Source: Neodiprion pinetum (Eukaryota > Arthropoda > Insecta > Hymenoptera > Diprionidae). Taken from it: 64,000 bases of DNA. The DNA is taken from positions 12,655,042-12,719,041 of the forward strand of contig NC_060238.1 of the NCBI RefSeq assembly GCF_021155775.2, read 5' to 3'. Under the pieces are notes generated by a model. That model saw nothing but the letters and a program-made list of their open reading frames with translations. It searched no databases and was not told the origin of the DNA. Position numbers and translations under genes: made by a program. Below are positions 56,114-64,000 of the stretch, in pieces (within the stretch, counting starts at the first letter, position 1; the number at the start of each line of letters is the position of its first letter).

Positions 56114-56905
56114 ATGATCGCGTACAGAGGTAAACGAAGCAGCAGCAGGCAGCAACATCGTGGCAAGGGTCTGGTCAATAAAATCATCAACAAACTTCCG
56201 ATCGGGTTGCATGTTCCCGGTTACCAATACTGCGGTCCTGGTACGAAGTTGACGAAAAGACTCGCGAGAGGCAATTCCGGTATCAATCCTCTCGATGCAG
56301 CGTGTAAGGAACACGGCATAGCGTATTCGAAGAATCGTGAGAACCTTGAAGTTAGAAACGAGGCTGATAGGGTGTTGGCTGAGAAAGCTTGGAAACGGAT
56401 TCTCGCAAAGGACGAAAATTTGGGTGAGAAGGCAGCCGCTTGGGCAATAGCTAATACAATGGAAGTAAAATCAAAACTCGGAATGGAAATTCGAAAGTCA
56501 AAAAATGTGACCTAGAGAAAAATTATAAATGCTGCCAAACGTTCTATGGTACCAAGCAACGATGCAAAAGTAGCCATCTAATCTGCGCTGGAGGGAGCTG
56601 AGAACGCCGTTAAAAAAGCGGGTGGTAAATGTCAAGTGCGAACAACTCGCGTCCTACCGGTACCTTCAAAAGTCGGTGGTTTTCTACCGTTTTTGATTCC
56701 TATTTTTGCCGGACTTAGTGCTACAGGCGCGTTAGCCGGTGGTGCGGCAGGTATAGCAAAAGCTGTGAACGATGTGAGCGCGGCTAAACGAGAATTGGAG
56801 GAAAGCAAACGACACAACAAAACTATGGAAGCTATTGCGTTGCGCAAAGGGCTTCATATAAAACCGTACAAAACAGGTCTTGGTCTCCATCTTTCAAAAA
56901 ACTAG
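56114..56905 (+). pseudogene. PLA2-domain minor virion protein (two stops)
   Basis: One frame of 264 codons with stops at 56513-56515 and near 56579. The N-terminal phospholipase A2-like domain has the calcium loop YCGPGT and the helix PLDAACKEHGIAYS, where the usual His-Asp pair is His-Gly. A C-terminal hydrophobic, Gly/Ala-rich segment (FLPFLIPIFAGLSATGALAG) may insert into membranes, followed by a Lys/Tyr tail (KPYKTGLGLHL) of the kind seen in adenovirus-like minor core proteins. Such proteins are thought to help the particle breach endosomal membranes. The stops and the Asp loss imply it is inactive here. Confidence 0.85.
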
Positions 56906-56910
56906 ATGCG

Positions 56911-57276
56911 ATGCTACCACGTCGAGCGTTGACTGATTGGGACTTGTTGAAATATGCAAAAATCTTTGAGGTTCCGTATTTCCGCGGTGTTTTCATGCGA
57001 AACGAAATGCCCGAAAACGGCCCACGAAAAAACGAGTCAGATATAATCAACCTTGACGACAAAGACGGTCCGGGAACACACTGGGTTGCATACAAGAAAC
57101 GCGACAATAATATCGATTACTTTGACAGTTTCGGCAACCTTTAACCACCCTCAGACCTCATAAAATACCTCGGCGTTGGTAGCGTCAAACACAATCATGA
57201 AAGGTACCAGGATTATGATACATTTGAATGCGGACACTCGTGTCTGAAATTTCTAAGTGGTGAGCTATACATATAA
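56911..57276 (+). pseudogene. Adenain-like cysteine protease (one stop)
   Basis: 121 codons with an in-frame TAA at 57142-57144. It starts 6 bp after the previous stop. Catalytic His lies in GTHWVAYKK, an acidic residue in the IDYFDSFG segment, and Cys in FECGHSCLKFL, with a Gln upstream (RYQDYD), the order of adenovirus-type maturation proteases (C5 family). It would process capsid precursors during particle assembly. Length is slightly short for the family (about 120-200). The stop separates His from Cys, so it is dead. Confidence 0.88.
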
Positions 57277-57305
57277 ACATGGTGCGTAATTCGTCAAAGT
57301 CAGTC
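57272..57305 (+). promoter_or_regulatory. TATA box and initiator for the minor capsid gene
   Basis: TATAAA at 57272-57277 overlaps the stop codon of the protease gene. TCAGTC at 57300-57305 lies 30 bp downstream, 15 bp before the ATG at 57320. The spacing is that of an arthropod TATA-Inr core promoter. Confidence 0.6.
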
Positions 57306-57319
57306 TACCACTCGCAGTC

Positions 57320-58006
57320 ATGGATGATTCGTTAACGTTAACGATGTCGGGAACCTCTTCGATACTCGAGGCTCAATATTTCCCACCGATCGAACTTGCT
57401 CGTGATAAAAGTTGTGCTCTTGGCTTGGTAGAATTGTTAACCTTTAATTCGATTCCCAACGTTGATGTCGGTCACAATAAAATTTTTGTAGCTAGAAAAG
57501 TGATCACCATACCTACCGGCAGCTACGAGATCGAGGACAAAGAGAAGTATCCTTAAAACGAGCTAAGAAATACAGATATCAGGCTCGCCATCAAACCCAA
57601 CAATAATACATTACGCAGCGAAATCACATGCAACCACACGATCAACTTCGAGCCGAATGATTCCATTGCTCAACTTTTGGGATTTACACCACGTGTATTG
57701 GAGGTTGATAAAACTCACGAATCAGACGTGCCTGTAACTATACTCAAGGTCAACGCGTTGCGAGTCGAGTGTAGCATTACAACGGGCGCCTACGTCAATG
57801 GACACAAAGTACACACTATTCACGAGTTTTTCCCGACTGTCCCACCAGGATATAAGATCGTGGAAGTACAGTTGCACGTCATTTATCTTCCGTTCACCGT
57901 CAGGACCATGGATCACGTTCAGCTCCGGTTAGTGGATCAAGACGGAGACCTGGTTAATTTTCGCGGTGAAGTTACTACTGTGAGACTACACGTCAAATCG
58001 CAATAA
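57320..58006 (+). pseudogene. Minor capsid (penton-like) protein (one stop)
   Basis: 229 codons with an internal TAA at 57554-57556. Content: FPPIELARDKSCALGLVELL, VDVGHNKIFVARKV, TINFEPNDSIAQLLGFTPRV and VQLRLVDQDGDLVNFRGEVT. This is a beta-rich pattern, with the C-terminal RGE(V/I)T string typical of Polinton-type single jelly-roll minor capsid proteins that form the five-fold vertices. It is located, as in other Polintons, between protease and major capsid genes. Confidence 0.8.
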
Positions 58007-58009
58007 ACA

Positions 58010-58264
58010 ATGGGAATTGTATACAACAGACTGTCAAAGAGTAGGTATATCAGTAAGTCGGCATGCCCCGATCAAGTCAGTCATCGATCGATTCCCGAAC
58101 CGTTAACACCTCGAAACGTGGAGTTCCTGATAGCTCTGGGTCTGAAACTGACCACTTTTGGAAGAGGAATTTCCGACAACTCAAAATCCGATTTTGCTTT
58201 TTTATCATCTGCTACGTACCATGGAGGAAGAAATCTTAAACATACAAACACCAGTCGTCTTTGA
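58010..58264 (+). CDS. Small Polinton ORF, unknown function
   Basis: 84 codons, intact: MGIVYNRLSKSRYISKSACP, with LTPRNVEFLIALGLKL near the middle. It begins 4 bp after the minor capsid stop and overlaps the major capsid start (58221) by 44 bp in another frame. The position and the LTPRN..FL.ALG pattern suggest a real small gene of this element group, but its role is unknown. Confidence 0.5.
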   Translation: MGIVYNRLSKSRYISKSACPDQVSHRSIPEPLTPRNVEFLIALGLKLTTFGRGISDNSKSDFAFLSSATYHGGRNLKHTNTSRL

Positions 58265-59437
58265 CGAATCCGTTACGCATTACGAGATTCACGCTCACAA
58301 ACCTTACGCCTAATCAACTTTCAACAACAGCGATGAAATTAGAATCACCGTCCAGCATCAGGATTTATGCATATTACCCAGCAAAAGTTCGGTACATATC
58401 CACGGACGACTCCTCAAACCTGATGGTACAGCTACTGTGAACACACAGTTCGTAAACAACGCGATCTGTCATCCGTTTGAAGAAATTCGCTACGAAATTA
58501 ACGCAGTTGAGGTTGATAGAAGCAAGAACGTTGGCTTGACAAGTCTCATGAAGGGTTACGCTTCCCTGCACCCTGGTCAGACTTAGCTGATGGAGAACGC
58601 TGGATGGCTTGATGTAGAAGAGAAGAAAAAATTAACCGATGCCGACGGTAATTTTGACGTACTGATACCGCTCAGCATGATACTGGGTTTCTCCGAAGAC
58701 TACCGCAAGATCGTTGTCAACGCTAAACATGAGTTATTTTGACGAGATCAAAAACTGACGTCAACGCAATCATGCAGACTCAAGAGGAGGAATTTAAAAT
58801 CACGATCAATGCAGTGGAATGGCTAATACCGTATTTGAAACTCGCGGATCAGAAAAAAGTTGACCTACTAAATTTTATTCAGAGAGATCCGCCTATTTCG
58901 ATGAGCTTCCGCAGTTGGGAATTGTACGAATATCCCTTACTTCCCACAACATCGAAACACGTTTGGACTGTGAATACTTCCACTCAGCTTGAAAAATCTC
59001 GGTACGTCATTTTGGGTCTCCAAAGAAGTAGAAAGAACAAGACTGGCAAGAACGCAAGTCATTTCGATCATCGGAATATCACGGACGTCAAGCTATTTTC
59101 AAACTCTCAATCTTATCCGTACGGTAACCTGAACCTCAACATGAGTCATAATCTCTACGCGCTCCTGTACGAAATGTACGCAAACTTCCAAGCTACCTAC
59201 TACGACAAGAACCCCGAGCCGTTGCTGACAAAGAGTGAATTCCTTCGAGACGTCTCCTTGTTCGTTATCGACTGTTCAAAACAAAACAAATCTTTAAAGT
59301 ACGGACCTGTCGACATCCGTCTTGAATTTGAAGCTAGAGCCAACTTTCCCGCTGAAACATCGGCGTACTGCTTGATTGTTCACGATCGTATTGTCGAATA
59401 CAACCCGCTCAGTGGTGGGGTGAAAAAGTTGGTATAA
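58221..59437 (+). pseudogene. Major capsid protein, double jelly-roll type (two stops, one frameshift)
   Basis: About 405 residues. It starts MEEEILNIQTPVVFDESV. Beta-strand-rich segments: EIRITVQHQDLCILPSKSSV, RLLKPDGTATVN, ICHPFEEIRYEINAVEVDRS, then NAVEWLIPYLKLADQKK, HVWTVNTSTQLEKSRYVILG and SQSYPYGNLNLNMSHNLYAL. These fit the hexon-like major capsid proteins of Polintons/adintoviruses. Stops at 58309-58311 and near 58585 and a frameshift at about 58737 inactivate it. Many such subunits would build an icosahedral shell. Gene order (minor then major capsid) supports the assignment. Confidence 0.86.
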
Positions 59438-59466
59438 AAGCTGACCCGTTCCCACCATCTCGCACT
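59433..59466 (+). promoter_or_regulatory. TATA box and initiator for the ORF at 59475
   Basis: TATAAAAG (59433-59440) overlaps the major capsid stop codon. TCGCACTG about 30 bp downstream is an initiator-like sequence 10 bp before the next ATG (59475). Confidence 0.6.
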
Positions 59467-59474
59467 GTTCAAAG

Positions 59475-59939
59475 ATGGAGCTTATCGTTGACATACAAGG
59501 CTTTCGTAGACCTTTCAACAATACCTTCACATTAAAAGAATTGGCTATAATTTCAATCTACTCGGAAGCATCTCCATCAGTGTTTTTCTTCAAGCCACCT
59601 TACGAATGGGATTTACTGGACGTCAAATACAAAAGCCAAAATTCTTGGTTAGAACGCGATTTTCACGGATTATCTTGGAGCTGTCGAACCATCTCTTTTG
59701 AGGAAGTTGAGTGGACCATTGAAGACAGGCTGTGCAAAGCTGAAACCGTGTACGTAAAAGGAGAAGAAAAACGAGATTGGTTACTCAAAATCGTTCCGAA
59801 AGTTGAAATCATCGATATGCTGGACTTTGAGTGCCCGTCGCTTCAAACCCTGCAAAAAACTTCAGCTGCGTCTCTAAGATGCGACGTTCATACAATACCT
59901 AACGCAATCTGCGCAGCACAAAACGTTTGCATACTTTAA
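59475..59939 (+). CDS. Conserved Polinton-associated protein, 154 aa, unknown function
   Basis: Intact frame starting MELIVDIQGFRRPFNNTFTL. Contains IYSEASPSVFFFKPPYEWDLL, HGLSWSCRTISFEEVEW, and a C-terminal Cys-containing segment (LDFECPSL, CDVHTIPNAICAAQN). The compact alpha/beta look and the conserved Asp (DIQGF) resemble a nuclease-like or RNase H-like fold often found with insect Polintons, but I cannot prove an active site. AATAAA signals at about 60066 and 60128 follow. It has its own TATA promoter. Confidence 0.6.
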   Translation: MELIVDIQGFRRPFNNTFTLKELAIISIYSEASPSVFFFKPPYEWDLLDVKYKSQNSWLERDFHGLSWSCRTISFEEVEWTIEDRLCKAETVYVKGEEKRDWLLKIVPKVEIIDMLDFECPSLQTLQKTSAASLRCDVHTIPNAICAAQNVCIL

Positions 59940-60274
59940 AATTGGTTACAAAATCATCATACTGTCCGGATGGCGAGGGTGTACGATTTGTGTTACTGCG
60001 CAGAAGCATCTACAAGAACGGTCCCGCATTCCTGGCGAATATATCACCCTGGTTATGATACTGTTGAATAAAATTATTGTACTATTTTTGTGAAGTAATT
60101 GTCAACCGTACTCTAAAAATTGTACTCAATAAAACTGTTTTTTTCCAAAGAATATTCATGAAATAGTTTTACACCTTCTCTTAAGAGCTCTTAAGAGAGA
60201 ATTTTTTTCAATACGAAGCTTATGTAAGATTCGACCTTGCTCTCCATCCTTGACCGAGCAGTACTCAAACAGAG

Positions 60275-60480
60275 TTATGTTTTGCATTCCTAGAGCGATA
60301 GTAACCCAACACCGCAGATCCTTGGCTCTGAATATATACTACCGCAGCTATCGGCCGACCTTGCACTCTGGTCTTGTCTGAACCCGTCCAAATACTCATC
60401 GTAGAGTTCACATTACATGACGTAAACGCAGCTCGAAACCCTCCATCGTTGCTTAGTGGTGTTCGGAGTAGCATTTTCTT
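60275..60480 (-). repeat. Internal copy of the subterminal TIR block
   Basis: GATAGTAACCCAACACCGCAGATCC and a CTATCGG(C/T)CGAC(C/T)TTG block, as at 61285-61345 in the right TIR, recur here in the same orientation; the left TIR carries their complement (44190-44280). It lies between the plus-strand capsid unit and the minus-strand right-end gene. Confidence 0.75.
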
Positions 60481-60660
60481 AGATTTTGAGACCTAATTCT
60501 AGATACAATTACAAGGTACAAAACGTACGTAGGATCAAAGGTATACAAGCCGGTTAGGCGATAAATGAAAAAATGTTTATAATTCCAATCTTTTTTTTGT
60601 TTATTAAACGTAAGACTTACACAGGACACTGAATATTTGAATGTGATACTCAGATTATCC

Positions 60661-60993
60661 TTATACGAATTCAAGTTGACCGTAGGGTCCGCCAAGATAG
60701 CGTAGATGCAACCGTATCTCCTTACTGGCTGTCGTCACCTTCTGGAACAAATCTTCATCTTCTTGAAGGGCCTTGGTCAGTCGGTTGGGCAGAAAAATTG
60801 TGAAAGAGTCATCCAAGTCCAGAACGATTTTGTCACCAAATTTCGTTTTAACCCGACGAACGCCACTGACTCGGTATTCGAAGTATACTTCAAGGTCCGA
60901 AAGGTTTTTCAAGGGCAGAAATGTCTCCAGGCGAGCGACTTCGTTCAATTTTGAAAAGTCCATGATCGTTACGGTCGAGTTGTATGTGCTCAA
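60661..60993 (-). CDS. Small right-end Polinton protein, possibly OB-fold/ssDNA-binding
   Basis: 110 codons. MDFSKLNEVARLETFLPLKN is followed by VYFEYRVSGVRRVKTKFGDK, IVLDLDDSFTIFLPNRLTKA and LHLRYLGGPYGQLEF. The strand-turn-strand pattern with V.TKFGDK.V.DLDD suggests a small beta-barrel. Similar small proteins encoded near the TIR of replicative mobile DNA can be single-strand DNA-binding, but that is inference. The upstream frame 61123-60890 (MQMRSALEQQRELKKRLEL, coiled coil) overlaps it in another frame and could be the N-terminus of the same or a separate protein. Confidence 0.5.
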   Translation of the reverse strand: MSTYNSTVTIMDFSKLNEVARLETFLPLKNLSDLEVYFEYRVSGVRRVKTKFGDKIVLDLDDSFTIFLPNRLTKALQEDEDLFQKVTTASKEIRLHLRYLGGPYGQLEFV

Positions 60994-61123
60994 AATCTCT
61001 TGTGAGTTGATTGAGGTCAGATCTGATTTTCGGCAGATGTTTTACTTCTCCAATATTCTTGAGGAGCAGTTCTAGTCGTTTCTTCAATTCACGTTGTTGT
61101 TCCAGAGCACTTCTCATTTGCAA
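60890..61123 (-). CDS. Small coiled-coil ORF upstream of the right-end gene
   Basis: 77 codons, LEQQRELKKRLELLLKNIGE then IRSDLNQLTRDFEHIQLD, strongly helical in heptads. It begins about 40 bp downstream of a minus-strand TATATAAG (61172-61165). It overlaps the start of the 60993-60661 frame, so it is either a first cistron or the N-terminus joined by a frameshift. Confidence 0.45.
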   Translation of the reverse strand: MQMRSALEQQRELKKRLELLLKNIGEVKHLPKIRSDLNQLTRDFEHIQLDRNDHGLFKIERSRSPGDISALEKPFGP

Positions 61124-61164
61124 GAAGAACAGCTTCAGACTGGCGATGAAGTTTTCACTTTTCG

Positions 61165-61172
61165 CTTATATA
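61165..61172 (-). promoter_or_regulatory. TATA box of the right-end minus-strand gene
   Basis: TATATAAG on the minus strand, with GCCAGTCTG (initiator-like CAGT) about 30 bp downstream and the first ATG near 61123. It lies just inside the right TIR, mirroring the polB promoter inside the left TIR. Confidence 0.55.
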
Positions 61173-61236
61173 ACGTTCCCCCACCACATAATTTGAAATT
61201 TGGTGGAGGGTAAGGAATGTCACGTGGCTGATATCA

Positions 61237-61864
61237 AATACGTATGTTTGTGTATGCGCACGCACCTTTTAGCATTCCCAGGGCGATAGTAACCCAACAC
61301 CGCAGATCCATGGCTTTGAATGTACTGCGGCTATCGGTCGACTTTGGATATCAAACCGACATCCGAGTAAGTGAAAAATAATTCTCGAAATCGTCCGATG
61401 GTGAGCGGCATGCGGTCAAAGGATTTCGGTGCGACGTTGAATTTTGAGCCAAACAATTCTCGGAACCATTAATTTTGGAATGTCACATGGTTGATAACGT
61501 GGGAAAAGAATGTGAGGGTGGTTGATGTTACACATCAGCAGTCCTACCGCGGGAAAGGAATTCGGGACGGTAAAAAAGTTCTCGCCCCCGCTGCGCCCTA
61601 TACCGTTGGCAGGCGAGCACTACAGACTTTGACCTTCGGTCGGTAAGATTGTCGGTAAAACAGCACGATTTTGACCCTTGATCGATAAGAATTGCCGGCA
61701 AAGCAGTGCGATTTCCACCGTCGACCGATACAACTGTCGGTAAGGTTGCATGGTTTTATCTGCCGAGAGTGGGGGTAACCTTTAAGGGTTTGCACTGGGC
61801 TGCGCAGAGCGGCTCGGTCGGTAAAGAAGGTGTTTGTACTCAGAACCCGCCTTGCTATACTACT
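61237..61864 (-). repeat. Polinton right TIR
   Basis: Inverted partner of 43623-44322. Reads inwards AGTAGTATAGCAAGGCGG. Shared anchors: GGCGAGCACTACAGACTTTG, CGGTCGGTAAGATTGTCGGT, GAAAAGAATGTG(A/G)GGGTGG. Confidence 0.93.
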
Positions 61865-61870
61865 TTCGCC
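61865..61870. repeat. Polinton target site duplication TTCGCC, right
   Basis: Exact match to 43617-43622, directly after the CTATACTACT tip. Confidence 0.93.
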
Positions 61871-62165
61871 ATCCTACTCCCACTGGGGCTCCACCACTAG
61901 CCCCCGCCGGGGGGCTGCCGCCCCGCCGCCCACGTGGGTCGCAGTTTGGGTTGTGTTCGTTTTGGTTGGGTTTGTTTGGGTTCGGTTTGTCATTTCGGTT
62001 CGATTGGATACATTTGGATTCGATTAGATTCGTTTGGGTTCATTTAGGTTCGTTATTTTTTTTCATTTTTTTTTTTCATCGTTTCGGTATTTTTGGATTG
62101 TTTGGATTGTTCGTTCAATTTCACAGATCTCGGATTGTGCATTACATTAATAAAAAAAATTAGTG

Positions 62166-62272
62166 TTCGACACGCAGGCCAAGGAAGCATTTTGCGCACT
62201 CGGCTTCGCCTCTGCTTTGCGCTGTCTTCAGACTCGTAGTGCGCAAAACGCTCGTTTGGCCTCGCGTATCGA
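62166..62272. repeat. Imperfect 107-bp palindrome
   Basis: Arms 62166-62200 and 62237-62272 are inverted copies (TTCGA(C/T)ACGC.AGGCCAA and TTTTGCGCACT) with a few mismatches and one gap, around a 36-bp GC-rich loop. No ORF. It could be a small foldback element or a MITE remnant. Confidence 0.7.
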
Positions 62273-63368
62273 AATATGCTATTACGCGAGAAAAATTGGT
62301 AGAGAATGCAAATTCGAAAATTTCGAACCTGGTGTTTGAAGATGCTTTACCGGAGACTTACTTTGCTAATCACCTAGCCGCCTGACTACAATGTCATTAA
62401 TTTCTCTCATGTATTTCAAAGTTGTTTTAATAATAATGTGATAACATGGATACGCCTCGGTATCGCGCATACATTCTTATACATTCCCGCGCTTTGCTAA
62501 TTCCCGAACGCTCTTTTCAGCGTGTGCGAAAGTGGCATTTTGTGCAAGCAAATGAATGCACAAATTCGAACTTTACGCACGATAACAGGAAAACCTTCTA
62601 TCGGAATGTCACAAAACACTTCAATATGTGAGTTCGTACTGTCTTCTCAGATTTGTCGATTAATATCGAAGAGCTGAATTGTTTCCTAACAAAATTCGCT
62701 CTTATTGTGACATTCTAGTATTAAAAACTTTGACTGAGAAAAGCGAAATCATTTTAGTTTAATTTCTGTCGGGATAGCAATAGCGTTCTGAAAACTTTTC
62801 ATTTTATTATTTTCCTTCAGTGTCGCTGATATGCAAAAATATCATATTTGTATTATTTCATTGAGCAGACTAGGAATCGAAAAAATTCAAATTATTTCTA
62901 TTTTTTCTTAAAATTAGATAGTTAAATCTCATTCAAACATTTTGGCGCGACAGAAACAGCTAAACTCGAGAAGTCCCTCTACAGCGCCGGGGATTTTTAA
63001 CTTACGTAAGTTGCAATGTTTTTGCTGTAGTACTGCACGAAAACTTTGAACGCGTTTTCCTCGAAATGATATTTTCTAGTAGTTTTGCCACGATATTTCA
63101 AGAAATATTAAAAATATCACTTTGTTTTTTTTTCTTTCTGTTCTCTTCTATCACGTACTACTGTAATTTCATACTAAAGCAAATTGTGAAAAAACATCCA
63201 AAGGGTGTATGGTAATGAGGCACGACAGTTAACAGCGCTTCGTTGTATGTCTACGTGAAGTTTCTAAACTTTACCATACTAACTAATACCAAAATATTCT
63301 AAGATGTTACATTAGCTCTTCGAACAATGTGTCAGAACTTATGCACAACATGTCTCTTATTGTTTTAG
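62273..63368. other. AT-rich sequence, probably intron or intergenic
   Basis: No frame with recognisable content. It ends in a polypyrimidine stretch and TTGTTTTAG, an apparent splice acceptor for the exon at 63369. Confidence 0.5.
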
Positions 63369-63816
63369 TGACGAAATTGACTCCGGCCAAAGTTACTTCA
63401 GTTGAGGAGATCCAGCCAAAACAGGAAACCTCACCCGTTGAGGCACCCAAACCGTGAGTTAATTTACGATGTTACATGCAATTCATTGTTCACTCATCCG
63501 AAGATTTATATCACAATAACTATTAATTTCTAACTAAATGACAAATTGGAAGTGCATTTTCGAACAATTTCTAAGTGTCGTACGATTGGTTGAAATATTT
63601 ATCTCTTCGTAAACCAATATTTGTCAGGTTTGTCAAAATGTTCAATTGACTTGAATTCCATCTGTAAGTATTGGTGCTTTTAGTGCGTTGAAAAACATGT
63701 TCACTGCCAATCAGAGCGCAGAAACGTTTATCGAAATACAGTCATCAAATTCCGAAAAATTCAAATCAAGTTACGCGGACTTTATTCTGGAACAAACAAG
63801 TCAAGCTTTTTCGTGA
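63369..63816 (+). CDS. Last two exons of a candidate host gene (unknown protein)
   Basis: Exon A 63369-63453 is preceded by TTGTTTTAG and followed by GTGAGT. Exon B 63684-63816 is preceded by GTGCTTTTAG and ends in TGA. The frame runs through the junction (exon A ends with two bases of a Pro codon completed by exon B). Exon A encodes a Pro/Glu/Lys-rich stretch (LTPAKVTSVEEIQPKQETSP); exon B encodes NMFTANQSAETFIEIQ and SSYADFILEQTSQAFS. The family is not recognised. The low-complexity linker and short helical tail look like a normal cellular protein and not a transposon product. Upstream exons must lie outside this window or beyond the Polinton. Confidence 0.45.
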
Positions 63817-64000
63817 CACCCAGAAGGGTTAAATTAGTTTACTTGAATTAATGTGCAAATACCCGAGAAAAAATTTTTTCATATGATCGGATGAATTTAT
63901 ATAAAATTATGTCTTGAATTTAATTTGATAAAATTATATAGAATTATACACACATAATTTTACACAATTTCGAATAATTCTGTAGACAGCAGCTCAAAAC
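63817..64000 (+). other. Likely 3' UTR/downstream sequence
   Basis: AT-rich sequence after the TGA. No canonical AATAAA is seen before the window ends. Confidence 0.4.

Larger units (their letters stand above)
43623..61864 (+). mobile_element. Full-length Polinton/Maverick (adintovirus-like), 18,242 bp
   Basis: Ends AGTAGTATAGCAAGGCGG...; the right tip ends CTATACTACT. A 6-bp TTCGCC duplication flanks both tips. It contains polB (plus strand), then on the minus strand integrase, two small or unknown proteins and packaging ATPase, then on the plus strand PLA2/minor virion protein, protease, minor capsid, a small ORF, major capsid and another conserved ORF, and a minus-strand gene near the right TIR. 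This is the hallmark set of virus-like Polintons: protein-primed replication, retroviral-type integration and a virion module. A Copia element is nested at 48179-52896. Most genes carry stops, so the copy is dead as it stands. Confidence 0.95.

Noticed and set aside
61871..62060. GGGTTTGTTTGGGTTCGG-type stretch as degenerate telomeric DNA
   Set aside because: Irregular GT-rich words with no TTAGG periodicity; base composition is enough to explain it.

Overview
The window is eukaryotic repeat-rich DNA, almost certainly from an insect. A hymenopteran is a reasonable guess from the mix of elements, but no single-copy marker proves it. Nearly everything is mobile-element sequence of several classes, nested in one another. 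The only candidate host gene is a pair of terminal exons at the right edge (63369-63453 and 63684-63816). No rRNA, tRNA or CRISPR was seen.

Left third (1-28.1 kb). A decayed Ty3/Gypsy element appears in three blocks: gag/protease at about 300-720, RT/RNase H at 18.8-21.2 kb, and linker plus integrase zinc finger at 27.4-28.1 kb. The blocks are separated by later insertions. The first separator is an internally deleted Polinton/Maverick (about 2.5-18.6 kb) that keeps only a broken DNA polymerase B gene and its terminal inverted repeats (TIRs). Those TIRs contain an AC/TG microsatellite, and in the right-hand TIR two R1-clade LINEs sit exactly inside that microsatellite (7.5-12.6 and 12.9-18.2 kb). 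The second separator is an I-like LINE with RNase H (21.2-26.6 kb). A truncated LINE with an FP-type ORF1 domain lies at 1.3-2.5 kb.

Middle (28.7-43.6 kb). A 10,190-bp Tc1/mariner-superfamily element has 3,689-bp inverted arms of exactly equal length, TA target duplications and a central spliced transposase pseudogene with DD41D spacing. It is followed by a Penelope-like element (RT plus GIY-YIG) bounded by inverted 118-bp repeats that carry hammerhead-ribozyme-like motifs, and by a Crypton-like tyrosine recombinase fragment.

Right third (43.6-61.9 kb). This is an essentially full-length Polinton/adintovirus-like element of 18,242 bp, with AGT-type ends and a perfect 6-bp target duplication (TTCGCC). 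It carries polB, integrase, two linked proteins of unknown role, packaging ATPase, PLA2/minor virion protein, adenain-like protease, minor and major capsid proteins and small conserved ORFs. Many of these genes carry stops or frameshifts. A 4.7-kb Ty1/Copia element with 5-bp target duplications (ATTAT) is nested between polB and integrase. Several late genes have TATA boxes with initiator-like sequences about 30 bp downstream, placed at the end of the preceding gene.

The strongest leads are the giant, nearly identical inverted arms around a dead transposase, microsatellite targeting by the R1-clade LINEs (one with an apparent target duplication of about 175 bp), the ribozyme motifs of the Penelope element, and the Polinton with its complete viral module set.
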